This document shows, one piece after another, positions 44,916 through 52,864 of a DNA stretch of 59,384 nt (positions within the stretch are counted from its first letter, which is position 1; each line of letters starts with the position of its first letter). This DNA comes from Paenibacillus plantarum. Its GTDB lineage: Bacteria > Bacillota > Bacilli > Paenibacillales > NBRC-103111. The translations under genes and the position numbers were made by a program. A model generated the notes under the pieces. The model saw only the letters and a list, made by a program, of their open reading frames with translations, had not been told where the DNA came from and did no database searches. Location: the NCBI RefSeq assembly GCF_013141695.1, contig NZ_WHNY01000061.1, positions 1 to 59,384 of the forward strand, read 5' to 3'.

Positions 44916-46219
44916 TGTTCAATACCATAGCCAACATCTTCAAAGTAGAAGATTTACGCAGAAGGATTCTCTTCACGCTTATCTTGCTAATCGTCTACCG
45001 TTTGGGTGCCTTTATTCCGGTTCCAAACATTAATACAGATGTTCTGAAACTTCAAGATCAAGCGAATCAGAGCGATGTCTTTGGTTTGCTTAACACGTTC
45101 TCCGGCGGTGCGCTCTTCCAATTCTCCATCTTCGCGATGGGAATTATGCCTTATATCACGGCTTCGATCATTGTTCAGCTTTTGTCCATGGATGTTATCC
45201 CGCGCTTTGCGCAGTGGGCAAAAGAGGGTGATGTCGGAAGAAAGAAAATGACGCAGGTGACTCGTTACGGTACGATTGTACTAGGGTTGATTCAAGCTTT
45301 CGGACTATCAATTGGCTTTAACCGCCTATACAGTGGTTTAGTTATTGATGCTGGGTTTACAACCTTTGCTTTGATCGCTATCGTGTTGACAGCTGGTACA
45401 GCTTTCTTGATGTGGCTAGGTGAGCAAATCACGGAATACGGTATTGGTAACGGTATCTCCATTATCATCTTTGCTGGTATCGTTTCTGCGATTCCAACAA
45501 GCATTCAACAAATCTACAAATCACTCTTTGCAACCGAGGGAGCCCTGTTCCTGAACATTGTGAAACTGATCATTATTGCTTTAGTTGTTATCCTGATTAT
45601 TGCTGGCGTTATATTCGTACAACAAGGTGTTCGTAAGATACCTGTACAATATGCTAAGCGAGTAGTTGGTCGTAAAATGTATGGTGGGCAAACAACACAC
45701 ATTCCACTTAAAGTGAATGCTGCTGGTGTTATCCCTGTAATCTTCGCATTATCACTTTTGATGTTTCCTCCAACCATTGCAAGTTACTGGAGAGGGAATG
45801 TAGTCGCAGAATGGATTATCAACAACTTGAGTATTAACCAAACTGCACCATTAGCGATTGTACTGTATGTACTGCTGATTATCGGTTTCACCTACTTCTA
45901 CACCTTCGTACAAATTAATCCAGTTCAAATGGCTGATCAGATGAAGAAGAACGGCGGATACATACCAGGTATCAGACCAGGTAAAACGACTTCGACTTAT
46001 CTGACACGCGTAATGACTAGAATTACTCTTTCTGGAGCTTTGTTCCTTTCAGCAATCTCTATTCTTCCAATGTTATTTGGAGGACTTGCTGGATTGCCTA
46101 GTTCGGTTAAAATAGGTGGTACATCTTTGCTTATCGTAGTAGGCGTTGGTCTTGAGACAATGAAGCAAATCGAGAGCCAATTGATTAAGCGTCATTACAA
46201 AGGGTTCATCAATAAATAG
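44915..46219 (+). CDS. secY: Protein translocase subunit SecY
   Basis: Pore subunit of the Sec translocon with about ten membrane helices in 434 aa. Recognisable segments are FIPVPNINTDVLK after TM1, the plug region FSGGALFQFSIFAMGIMPYI, and the cytosolic loop RKIPVQYAKRVVGRKMYGG between TM6 and TM7. Overlaps rplO by one base, so translationally coupled. Followed by a spacer with a long hairpin before adk. Confidence 0.97.
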   Translation: MFNTIANIFKVEDLRRRILFTLILLIVYRLGAFIPVPNINTDVLKLQDQANQSDVFGLLNTFSGGALFQFSIFAMGIMPYITASIIVQLLSMDVIPRFAQWAKEGDVGRKKMTQVTRYGTIVLGLIQAFGLSIGFNRLYSGLVIDAGFTTFALIAIVLTAGTAFLMWLGEQITEYGIGNGISIIIFAGIVSAIPTSIQQIYKSLFATEGALFLNIVKLIIIALVVILIIAGVIFVQQGVRKIPVQYAKRVVGRKMYGGQTTHIPLKVNAAGVIPVIFALSLLMFPPTIASYWRGNVVAEWIINNLSINQTAPLAIVLYVLLIIGFTYFYTFVQINPVQMADQMKKNGGYIPGIRPGKTTSTYLTRVMTRITLSGALFLSAISILPMLFGGLAGLPSSVKIGGTSLLIVVGVGLETMKQIESQLIKRHYKGFINK

Positions 46220-46221
46220 CT

Positions 46222-46264
46222 AATAGGTACTGATGGGGCAAGTTCTGCGACATCGGCACCTATT
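46222..46264 (+). other. Hairpin in the secY-adk spacer
   Basis: AATAGGT/ACCTATT and CTGATG/CATCGG stack with a single A-C mismatch between them, giving about 13 pairs around a 15-base loop. No T-run follows, so it is not an ordinary terminator. It might be an RNA-processing or stability site. Confidence 0.5.
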
Positions 46265-46305
46265 GTGCTGTTCGTAATGCCGAGTGCGATGGGGAGGTTT
46301 TAATT

Positions 46306-46956
46306 GTGAACGTAATATTTATGGGGCCTCCTGGTGCAGGCAAAGGTACGCAAGCAGAGAAAATCGTTTCTGAGTTTCAAATTCCTCATATTTCAACTGG
46401 CGATGCATTTCGTGCAGCAATGAGCCAAGGTACTCCGATGGGTATCGAAGCTAAAGGATATGTAGATAAGGGACTTCTTGTTCCTGATGAAATTACGAAC
46501 GGTATTGTGAGAGAGCGTCTTGCCCAGCCGGATTGCGATAAAGGATTTTTGCTAGATGGGTTTCCTAGAACGGTAGCTCAAGCTGATGCATTGTCTGACA
46601 TCGTTGATTCACTTGGTAAGAAGATTGAGGTCGTAATCAATCTAGCTGTTGATCGCAGTTATCTGTTAGCACGACTAACTGGCCGAAGAATTTGTAAATC
46701 CTGTGGTTCTACGTATCATGTCATCTTCAACCCACCTCAGCAAGAAGGCGTATGCGATAAATGTTCCGGTGAGTTGTACCAACGATCTGATGATACGGAA
46801 GAGAAAGTCGGAACACGTTTGGATGAATACATCAACAAAACGGCTCCGCTTCTGGATTACTACCAAAAGAGGGAATTATTGCGTGAGGTTAACGGGGAAC
46901 AAGACATTCATGCGGTAACCGAACAAATTAGCTCACTGCTACGAGGTCTAGCGTAA
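46306..46956 (+). CDS. adk: Adenylate kinase
   Basis: Interconverts ATP + AMP and 2 ADP. P-loop GPPGAGKGTQAE at residues 7-18, AMP-site residues near GFPRT, and a LID with a four-cysteine zinc site (CKSC ... CDKC, about 130-153), the long Gram-positive form. Length 216 aa. GTG 46306 follows GGGGAGG. Overlaps map by one base. Confidence 0.97.
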   Translation: MNVIFMGPPGAGKGTQAEKIVSEFQIPHISTGDAFRAAMSQGTPMGIEAKGYVDKGLLVPDEITNGIVRERLAQPDCDKGFLLDGFPRTVAQADALSDIVDSLGKKIEVVINLAVDRSYLLARLTGRRICKSCGSTYHVIFNPPQQEGVCDKCSGELYQRSDDTEEKVGTRLDEYINKTAPLLDYYQKRELLREVNGEQDIHAVTEQISSLLRGLA

Positions 46957-47708
46957 TGATCATTTGTAAGTCCGAGGTTGAACTAGACCTAATGCGAGAA
47001 GCTGGTCGTATCGTAGCCGAAACGCACCGCTTATTGGCAAGGGCGATTCGTCCGAACATTACAACGAAAGAACTTGATCAGATCGCAGAGGTATTCATTC
47101 GCAGTCAGGGAGCAATTCCATCTTTCAAAGGTTACAATGGTTTTCCTGGGAGCATTTGTGCTTCAGTCAACGAAGAATTAGTTCATGGTATTCCTGGTCC
47201 AAGAAAGCTGGTTGAGGGCGACATTATCAGTATTGATATTGGTGCTCAATATAAAGGTTATCATGGAGATTCTGCTTGGACATATCCTGTCGGTGAAATT
47301 TCTGAGACAGCTCAGCGTTTGTTGACTGTGACAGAAGAGTCACTCTATCGAGGTATTGCAGAAGCTAAACCGGATGCTAGACTCTACACGTTGTCGCATG
47401 CAATCCAAACTTGTATTGAAGACGCAGGCTTCTCCGTGGTTATAGAGTATGTCGGTCATGGTATTGGAACGGATCTTCACGAAGAACCACAAATTCCGAA
47501 CTATGGTATTCCTGACAAAGGTCCTCGACTCAAACCAGGCATGGTCCTAGCCATTGAACCCATGGTGGTTGTTGGCGAAAGATTTGTCCAAACACTCGAA
47601 GACGATTGGACTGTAGTCACTTCAGATCGTACCCTATGTGCTCATTTCGAACATACGGTTGCTATTACGGCAGCTGGTTATGAAATATTAACTTTGCCTA
47701 GATCGTAG
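46956..47708 (+). CDS. map: Type I methionine aminopeptidase
   Basis: Removes N-terminal methionine. The five metal ligands of the pita-bread fold are visible: D in DIGAQYKGYHGD (both Asp), H in GHGIGTDLHEEP, E in MVLAIEP, and E in the FEHTVAITAAG segment. Length 250 aa. Its ATG shares a base with the adk stop. Confidence 0.97.
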   Translation: MIICKSEVELDLMREAGRIVAETHRLLARAIRPNITTKELDQIAEVFIRSQGAIPSFKGYNGFPGSICASVNEELVHGIPGPRKLVEGDIISIDIGAQYKGYHGDSAWTYPVGEISETAQRLLTVTEESLYRGIAEAKPDARLYTLSHAIQTCIEDAGFSVVIEYVGHGIGTDLHEEPQIPNYGIPDKGPRLKPGMVLAIEPMVVVGERFVQTLEDDWTVVTSDRTLCAHFEHTVAITAAGYEILTLPRS

Positions 47709-47717
47709 GTGAACTGA

Positions 47718-48023
47718 GTGGATAGTAAGATTCCGCAAGTGGGTCAAATCGTAAAGGTGCTTCGCGGTAAAGATCCCGGAGAATATGCGGTCGTGATTCG
47801 GATTGAAGATCATCGTTTTGTCTGGCTTGCCGACGGCGATCATCGTAAATTCGATCAACCGAAGAAGAAGAACCTGAATCATCTTCATTTACAAGAAACG
47901 ATTAGCAGTGAAGTAGCGTCAAGCATTAGGGAAACAGGTCGTGTGACTAATGGGAAATTGCGCTTTGCAATCGCCAAATTCGTTGAACTTATGCAAGTTG
48001 AAGCACAAGAGAAAGGAGAATGA
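47718..48023 (+). CDS. KOW-domain RNA-binding protein (YbzG / L14e-like)
   Basis: 101-residue protein with a KOW motif at the N-terminus (PQVGQIVKVLRGKDPGEYAV), similar to archaeal L14e-type proteins. The C-terminal half is charged and helical. GTG 47718 lies 9 bases after map with a modest RBS. B. subtilis has a gene of this kind (ybzG) between map and infA. The function is unknown; a role in ribosome assembly is a guess from location and fold. Confidence 0.8.
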   Translation: MDSKIPQVGQIVKVLRGKDPGEYAVVIRIEDHRFVWLADGDHRKFDQPKKKNLNHLHLQETISSEVASSIRETGRVTNGKLRFAIAKFVELMQVEAQEKGE

Positions 48024-48025
48024 CT

Positions 48026-48244
48026 GTGGCCAAAGAAGATGTAATTGAAGTAGAAGGTACAGTGATTGAACCTCTTCCGAATGCAATGTTTAAAGTTGAA
48101 TTGGAAAATGGTCATAAAATCCTAGCCCATGTTTCAGGAAAGATCAGAATGCATTTTATTCGCATTTTGCCTGGAGATAAGGTTACCGTAGAATTATCGC
48201 CTTATGATTTGACGAGAGGCCGTATAACCTACCGTTTCAAATAA
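48026..48244 (+). CDS. infA: Translation initiation factor IF-1
   Basis: 72-residue S1/OB-fold factor (VIEVEGTVIEPLPNAMFKVE; GDKVTVELSPYDLTRGRITY). GTG 48026 is chosen since AGGAG (48014-48018) is seven bases before it and the family starts M-A-K; ATG 48020 would add two residues. Starts 2 bases after the KOW gene. Confidence 0.96.
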   Translation: MAKEDVIEVEGTVIEPLPNAMFKVELENGHKILAHVSGKIRMHFIRILPGDKVTVELSPYDLTRGRITYRFK

Positions 48245-48347
48245 ATGTTCGGCTTAGAAGTAATACTCTCTCAAGACGTATGCTTACGAAGCAAGTTTTC
48301 TAACGAAAACGCAACATGGTTGCTTACGATGAAAAGGAGGGCTTAAA

Positions 48348-48461
48348 ATGAAAGTAAGACCGTCAGTAAAACCGATTTGTGAGAAATGTAAAGTTATTCG
48401 CCGTAAAGGCAAAGTAATGGTAATTTGTGAAACACCTAAGCACAAACAAAAACAAGGTTAA
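48348..48461 (+). CDS. rpmJ: 50S ribosomal protein L36
   Basis: 37-residue L36 of the zinc-binding type, with CEKC (residues 11-14), a third Cys in VICETPKH and the final His. AAAGGAGGG precedes ATG 48348. Read from the sequence as MKVRPSVKPICEKC to KQKQG. The spacer upstream contains a copy of the two-hairpin repeat (48280-48310). Confidence 0.97.
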   Translation: MKVRPSVKPICEKCKVIRRKGKVMVICETPKHKQKQG

Positions 48462-48480
48462 AAGGAGGTGCATTCTGTAG

Positions 48481-48849
48481 ATGGCACGTTTAGCTGGAGT
48501 TGACTTACCTCGTGACAAACGAGTTGTAATCGCGTTGACTTACATTTTCGGTATCGGCACTACAACTGCTCAGAAAATCATTGCTTCCACAGGTATCGAT
48601 GCGAGTACTCGTGTTCGTGACTTGACTGAAGATGAAGTGAGCAAAATCCGTGATGTAATTGACAAATCCCTTAAAGTAGAAGGCGATCTTCGCCGTGAAA
48701 TTTCCCTAAACATCAAACGTCTAATCGAAATCGGATCCTACCGTGGTCTTCGTCACCGCCGTGGTCTTCCTGTTCGTGGTCAACGTACTAAAACTAATGC
48801 TCGTACACGTAAAGGTCCTCGTCGTACGGTAGCTAATAAGAAGAAATAA
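48481..48849 (+). CDS. rpsM: 30S ribosomal protein S13
   Basis: 122-residue head protein contacting P-site tRNA. MARLAGVDLPRDKRV and the basic tail GLPVRGQRTKTNARTRKGPR are canonical. AAAGGAGGTG precedes ATG 48481. Confidence 0.97.
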   Translation: MARLAGVDLPRDKRVVIALTYIFGIGTTTAQKIIASTGIDASTRVRDLTEDEVSKIRDVIDKSLKVEGDLRREISLNIKRLIEIGSYRGLRHRRGLPVRGQRTKTNARTRKGPRRTVANKKK

Positions 48850-48867
48850 TAAAGGGGGTTAGAGCTA

Positions 48868-49263
48868 ATGGCAAAACCTAAAAAAGTCGTCCGTACGAAA
48901 CGTCGTGACCGGAAAAATATTGAGAGCGGTGTAGCACACATCCGTTCAACATTTAACAACACGATCGTAACGATCACGGATCCGCATGGTAACGCAATTT
49001 CTTGGGCAAGTTCAGGAAACCTTGGATTCAAAGGTTCCCGTAAAAGCACTCCTTTCGCAGCACAAATGGCAGCTGAAAAAGCAGCTAAAGCAGCAATGGA
49101 GCACGGCTTGAAAACTGTTGAAGTTATGGTTAAAGGTCCAGGCGCTGGCCGCGAAGCAGCAATCCGCTCTTTGCAAGCAGCAGGTCTTGAAGTAAACCTG
49201 ATTAAAGACGTGACGCCGGTTCCTCATAATGGCTGCCGTCCTCCAAAACGTCGTCGCGTATAA
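48868..49263 (+). CDS. rpsK: 30S ribosomal protein S11
   Basis: 131-residue platform protein with HIRSTFNNTIVTITDPHGN and the C-terminal VTPVPHNGCRPPKRRRV. AAAGGGGG precedes ATG 48868. Confidence 0.97.
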   Translation: MAKPKKVVRTKRRDRKNIESGVAHIRSTFNNTIVTITDPHGNAISWASSGNLGFKGSRKSTPFAAQMAAEKAAKAAMEHGLKTVEVMVKGPGAGREAAIRSLQAAGLEVNLIKDVTPVPHNGCRPPKRRRV

Positions 49264-49388
49264 TTCAGGATCACTTTGTAGTATAATTATTCTAAAATCG
49301 TGAATAATGGTTTGAAGGATAGGCATACTATGAAATTTTCAACGAAGTATCCAGAGGGAACCGACGTATTGAATGGAGGGTACATTTC

Positions 49389-50333
49389 ATGATCGAAATC
49401 GAAAAGCCAAAAATAGAAACTGTAGCATTAAGTGAAGATGGCGCTTATGGTAGATTTATCATTGAGCCGTTGGAGCGTGGCTACGGTACAACCTTAGGAA
49501 ACTCACTACGTCGTATCTTACTGTCCTCCTTACCGGGGGCAGCAGTAACCTCTGTCCAAATCGATGGCGTTTTGCACGAATTTTCAACGATTCCTGGCGT
49601 GCTTGAGGATGTTACGGAAATTATCCTCAATCTTAAAGGATTGTCGTTGAAGATTCACTCCGATGAGGAGAAAGTGCTAGAAATTGATGCAGAAGGAGAA
49701 GGTAACATTACAGCGGCTGATATCCGCGGTGATAGTGATGTTGAAATCCTTAACCCGGATTTACACATTGCTACCTTGTCTCCAGATGCACGTCTTCACA
49801 TGAGGATTCATGCGGGCAGAGGGCGCGGTTACGTCCAATCAGACAAAAATAAGCATGAAGAGCAACCAATTGGTGTAATTCCAATTGATTCGATCTACAC
49901 GCCTATTACTCGGGTAAACTACGCTATTGAGAATACTCGCGTCGGCCAAGTGACTAACTATGACAAATTGACCCTCGAAGTATGGACCGATGGAAGTATT
50001 CGACCAGAAGAAGCAGTAAGCTTGGGCGCGAAAATCCTAACTGAGCATTTGAACTTGTTCGTCGGTTTGACGGATGAAGCGAAAGATGCTGAGATCATGG
50101 TTGAGAAAGAAGAAGATAAGAAAGAGAAAGTTCTTGAGATGACGATCGAAGAACTAGACCTTTCCGTTCGTTCTTATAACTGTCTCAAACGTGCAGGAAT
50201 TAATACCGTACAAGAGCTGATTACCAAAACAGAAGAAGACATGATGAAAGTTCGGAACTTAGGTCGCAAATCACTTGAAGAAGTTCAAGAGAAGCTCGAA
50301 GAGCTGGGTTTGGGTCTACGTACCGAGGAATAA
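49389..50333 (+). CDS. rpoA: DNA-directed RNA polymerase subunit alpha
   Basis: Assembly platform of RNA polymerase. The N-terminal domain has EPLERGYGTTLGNSLRRILL; the C-terminal domain (about 250-314) has LDLSVRSYNCLKRAGINTV and KVRNLGRKSLEEV for UP-element and activator contacts. 314 aa. GGAGGG precedes ATG 49389. The upstream spacer has an ATTATTC/GAATAAT hairpin (49286-49308). Confidence 0.98.
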   Translation: MIEIEKPKIETVALSEDGAYGRFIIEPLERGYGTTLGNSLRRILLSSLPGAAVTSVQIDGVLHEFSTIPGVLEDVTEIILNLKGLSLKIHSDEEKVLEIDAEGEGNITAADIRGDSDVEILNPDLHIATLSPDARLHMRIHAGRGRGYVQSDKNKHEEQPIGVIPIDSIYTPITRVNYAIENTRVGQVTNYDKLTLEVWTDGSIRPEEAVSLGAKILTEHLNLFVGLTDEAKDAEIMVEKEEDKKEKVLEMTIEELDLSVRSYNCLKRAGINTVQELITKTEEDMMKVRNLGRKSLEEVQEKLEELGLGLRTEE

Positions 50334-50357
50334 TCGTGTCAGAAGGAGGTTAACTCA

Positions 50358-50723
50358 ATGAACTACAGAAAATTGAACCGCGATTCTAGTAATCGTAAAG
50401 CATTATTTCGTGATCTGGTAACGGATCTGTTCATACATGAGCGCATTCAAACAACAGAAGCAAAAGCTAAAGAAATTCGTTCAATCGCTGAGAAGTTAAT
50501 TACTCTTGCGAAACGCGGAGATCTTCACGCACGCCGTCAGGTTGCTGCTTTTGTTCGTAGAGAAGCTGCTAACGAAAATCAAGATGCGATTCAAAAACTA
50601 TTCTCTGAATTGGCACCACGTTATTCCGAGCGTCCAGGCGGATACACGCGTATCCTTAAACTGGGACCACGCCGCGGTGACGCAGCACCAATGGTTTACC
50701 TAGAGCTAGTAGATCGCGCATAG
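50358..50723 (+). CDS. rplQ: 50S ribosomal protein L17
   Basis: 121-residue tunnel-exit protein with RKALFRDLVTDLFIHERIQT and GGYTRILKLGPRRGDAAPM. AAGGAGGT precedes ATG 50358. Last gene of the alpha operon, followed by a terminator. Confidence 0.97.
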   Translation: MNYRKLNRDSSNRKALFRDLVTDLFIHERIQTTEAKAKEIRSIAEKLITLAKRGDLHARRQVAAFVRREAANENQDAIQKLFSELAPRYSERPGGYTRILKLGPRRGDAAPMVYLELVDRA

Positions 50724-50735
50724 AAGACGGATGGG

Positions 50736-50779
50736 AAAGGGTGGACGGAATCACTAGATTCTGGTGAAGCCCTTTTTTT
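50736..50779 (+). terminator. Terminator after rplQ
   Basis: Outer AAAGGG/CCCTTT (50736-50741 with 50770-50775) and inner CGGAATC/GATTCTG (50746-50752 with 50757-50763) stems, followed by a T-run. Confidence 0.85.
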
Positions 50780-50848
50780 GCAGTCTTGGATCGCATTCTA
50801 GTGTAATGAGCTGCTTAAGCAACTCAGGCTAGGTAGAAAGGATGACTC

Positions 50849-51625
50849 ATGGAGGAACAAGCCTTGAGAAATCTACGCTTTACCATAAGTTATGATGGAT
50901 CATCTTATTCTGGTTTCCAGATACAGCCTAGATCTGATACGGTGCAATATCGTTTAGAACAGGCAGTCTTCTTGCTGACAGGTGAGACAGTGAAGGTCAT
51001 ATCGTCAGGGCGTACAGATGCCGGTGTTCATGCGAAAGCGCAAGTTATTAATTTTACAACAAGTTCTAAGATTCCAGTAGAACGTTGGTGTTTAGCTCTA
51101 AATGCTAGACTACCCAGGGACATCGTTGCACATACCGCAGAAGAAGTTCTCCCTACATTTCACTCTCGCAAAGCCGCGAAACGTAAAACTTATTGTTATA
51201 CGATTCGTTCGGCGCGCTTCCCTGATGTCTTTCACCGCAACTTCGAGTATCATCACCCCACGCATTTGAATGTGGAAGCCATGAGAGAGGCGCTCCCTTG
51301 TTTGCTAGGTGAGCATGATTTTACTTCGTTTTGCACAGTGAGAACGGATAAGGAAATCAAAGTGAGAACCTTATATGAGGTACGTATGGAGACGGAATCC
51401 GATGAGTTGTTGGCGACAGGTAAAGTAGAACGTATCCGGTTAATCATAACGGGGAATGGTTTTCTTTATAACATGGTGAGGATCATCGTAGGGACGTTAA
51501 TACAGATCGGTGAGGGTAAGAGACCATCTAGTGATATGCAACGTGTTCTCGAGGCCAGAGATCGCTCTCAAGCGGGTCCTACAGCCGAAGCCATGGGATT
51601 AACCTTGTGGAAAGTCGACTATTAA
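50849..51625 (+). CDS. truA: tRNA pseudouridine(38-40) synthase TruA
   Basis: Isomerises uridines 38-40 in the anticodon arm. The catalytic aspartate lies in SGRTDAGVH (about residue 57). ITGNGFLYNMVRIIVGTL near the C-terminus is also a family hallmark. ATG 50849 gives 258 aa with AAAGGA upstream. TTG 50864 has GGAGG (50851-50855) eight bases before it and would begin M-RNLRFTISYDG exactly like B. subtilis TruA, so it may be the true start. It is separated from rplQ by a terminator; no ecfA or ecfT genes intervene. Confidence 0.94.
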   Translation: MEEQALRNLRFTISYDGSSYSGFQIQPRSDTVQYRLEQAVFLLTGETVKVISSGRTDAGVHAKAQVINFTTSSKIPVERWCLALNARLPRDIVAHTAEEVLPTFHSRKAAKRKTYCYTIRSARFPDVFHRNFEYHHPTHLNVEAMREALPCLLGEHDFTSFCTVRTDKEIKVRTLYEVRMETESDELLATGKVERIRLIITGNGFLYNMVRIIVGTLIQIGEGKRPSSDMQRVLEARDRSQAGPTAEAMGLTLWKVDY

Positions 51626-51642
51626 AAAGTTGTCATCACTAC

Positions 51643-51671
51643 TTGATTATTAAGAAGTTATCGTGTAAAAT
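51643..51671 (+). promoter_or_regulatory. Promoter of rplM-rpsI
   Basis: TTGATT (51643-51648), 17 bases and TAAAAT (51666-51671). Confidence 0.75.
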
Positions 51672-51677
51672 ATAACT

Positions 51678-51793
51678 TGGCGTTTCGTGATCGGCTACCC
51701 CACAGCCCCTGATCACAAATGATCATAACTATCCATCGCTTATGAATAAATGACAACTATAACTTATGTATTTCAGATATATTTTTAGGAGGA
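51678..51793 (+). promoter_or_regulatory. L13-type ribosomal leader
   Basis: A conserved-looking hairpin has GTGATC (51687-51692) with GATCAC (51711-51716) and GGCT/AGCC inside. It lies directly downstream of the promoter and ahead of rplM, as the L13 leader of Bacilli does. The family assignment is from position and form; a covariance-model search would settle it. Confidence 0.65.
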
Positions 51794-51799
51794 TTAAGC

Positions 51800-52237
51800 A
51801 TGCGCACCACATATATGGCTAAGCCAAATGAAGTAGAGCGTAAATGGTACATTGTTGACGCTGCAGGCCAAACACTTGGCCGTCTTGCAAGTGAAGTTGC
51901 TAGCATTATCCGCGGTAAGCACAAACCGGAGTTCACTCCACACGTAGATACTGGTGATTTCGTTATTGTTATCAATGCTTCCCAAATTAAGCTTACTGGT
52001 AAGAAAATGCAAAACAAAATGTACTACCGTCACTCTATGTACCAAGGTGGTTTGAAAGTGACTTCCGCTCAAGACTTGCTTAACAGCAAACCTGATCGTA
52101 TGATCGAATTCGCAGTTCATGGTATGCTTCCTAAGAACCGTCTAGGCGATAGCTTGAAAACTAAGCTTAAAGTCTACGGTGGAGCAGAGCATCAGCACCA
52201 AGCACAACTACCAGAAGTCTGGAATCTTCGCGGTTAA
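51800..52237 (+). CDS. rplM: 50S ribosomal protein L13
   Basis: 145-residue early assembly protein, with ERKWYIVDAAGQTLGRLASE and YGGAEHQHQAQLPEVWNL at the end. AGGAGG (51788-51793) precedes ATG 51800. Co-transcribed with rpsI, 19 bases downstream. Confidence 0.97.
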   Translation: MRTTYMAKPNEVERKWYIVDAAGQTLGRLASEVASIIRGKHKPEFTPHVDTGDFVIVINASQIKLTGKKMQNKMYYRHSMYQGGLKVTSAQDLLNSKPDRMIEFAVHGMLPKNRLGDSLKTKLKVYGGAEHQHQAQLPEVWNLRG

Positions 52238-52255
52238 TATAAGGAGGAACGTTTC

Positions 52256-52648
52256 GTGGCACAAGTTCAATATTATGGAACGGGTCGTCGTAAGCATTCG
52301 GTAGCGCGTGTTCGCTTAATACCGGGTGAAGGACGCATCATCATCAATAAACGTGATCTAGATGAGTATTTCGGTCTAGAAACATTGAAGCTAATCGTTA
52401 AACAACCACTTGCTCTAACTGAAACTATCGGTCAATACGATGTTCTAGTTCTTGCAAATGGCGGCGGAATCAGCGGACAAGCTGGCGCAATTCGTCACGG
52501 TATCTCCCGTGCATTGTTGAAAGCTGATCCGGAATACCGTGGATCCTTGAAAAAAGCTGGATTCCTAACACGTGATTCCCGTATGAAAGAGCGTAAAAAA
52601 TACGGATTGAAAGCAGCACGTCGTGCTCCTCAATTCTCCAAACGTTAA
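52256..52648 (+). CDS. rpsI: 30S ribosomal protein S9
   Basis: 130-residue protein whose C-terminal Lys/Arg tail (KKYGLKAARRAPQFSKR) reaches the P site. YYGTGRRKHSVARVRL at the start is canonical. GTG 52256 follows AAGGAGG. Ends before a strong terminator. Confidence 0.97.
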   Translation: MAQVQYYGTGRRKHSVARVRLIPGEGRIIINKRDLDEYFGLETLKLIVKQPLALTETIGQYDVLVLANGGGISGQAGAIRHGISRALLKADPEYRGSLKKAGFLTRDSRMKERKKYGLKAARRAPQFSKR

Positions 52649-52674
52649 GATATGGTGCCTTTGGCACGCAAGAA

Positions 52675-52715
52675 GAACCTTTTCGGCTTATGGCTGGAGA
52701 GGTTTTTCTTTTTTT
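52675..52715 (+). terminator. Terminator after rpsI
   Basis: A stem of about 12 bp starts AACCT/AGGTT (52675-52679 with 52699-52703) and continues inward with several G-U pairs, then a long T-rich tract. A small hairpin GTGCC/GGCAC (52654-52666) lies just upstream. Confidence 0.85.
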
Positions 52716-52779
52716 TATGTTCATCATGATCCAACATTAGCCCAATAGAATAAGTTAATACCAAAATGATAAAAAGTAA

Positions 52780-52807
52780 TTGACACCCTGCAGAAGTCAG
52801 ATATAAT
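52780..52807 (+). promoter_or_regulatory. Promoter of cysH
   Basis: Consensus TTGACA (52780-52785), a 16-base spacer and consensus TATAAT (52802-52807). The 5' UTR then has an inverted repeat AGTCG/CGACT (52831-52835 with 52843-52847) before the RBS, a possible operator or RNA hairpin. Confidence 0.85.
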
Positions 52808-52864
52808 TAAATTATAAATCATACAATATCAGTCGGGATTGTCGACTATTGGAGGAATCGGAAG

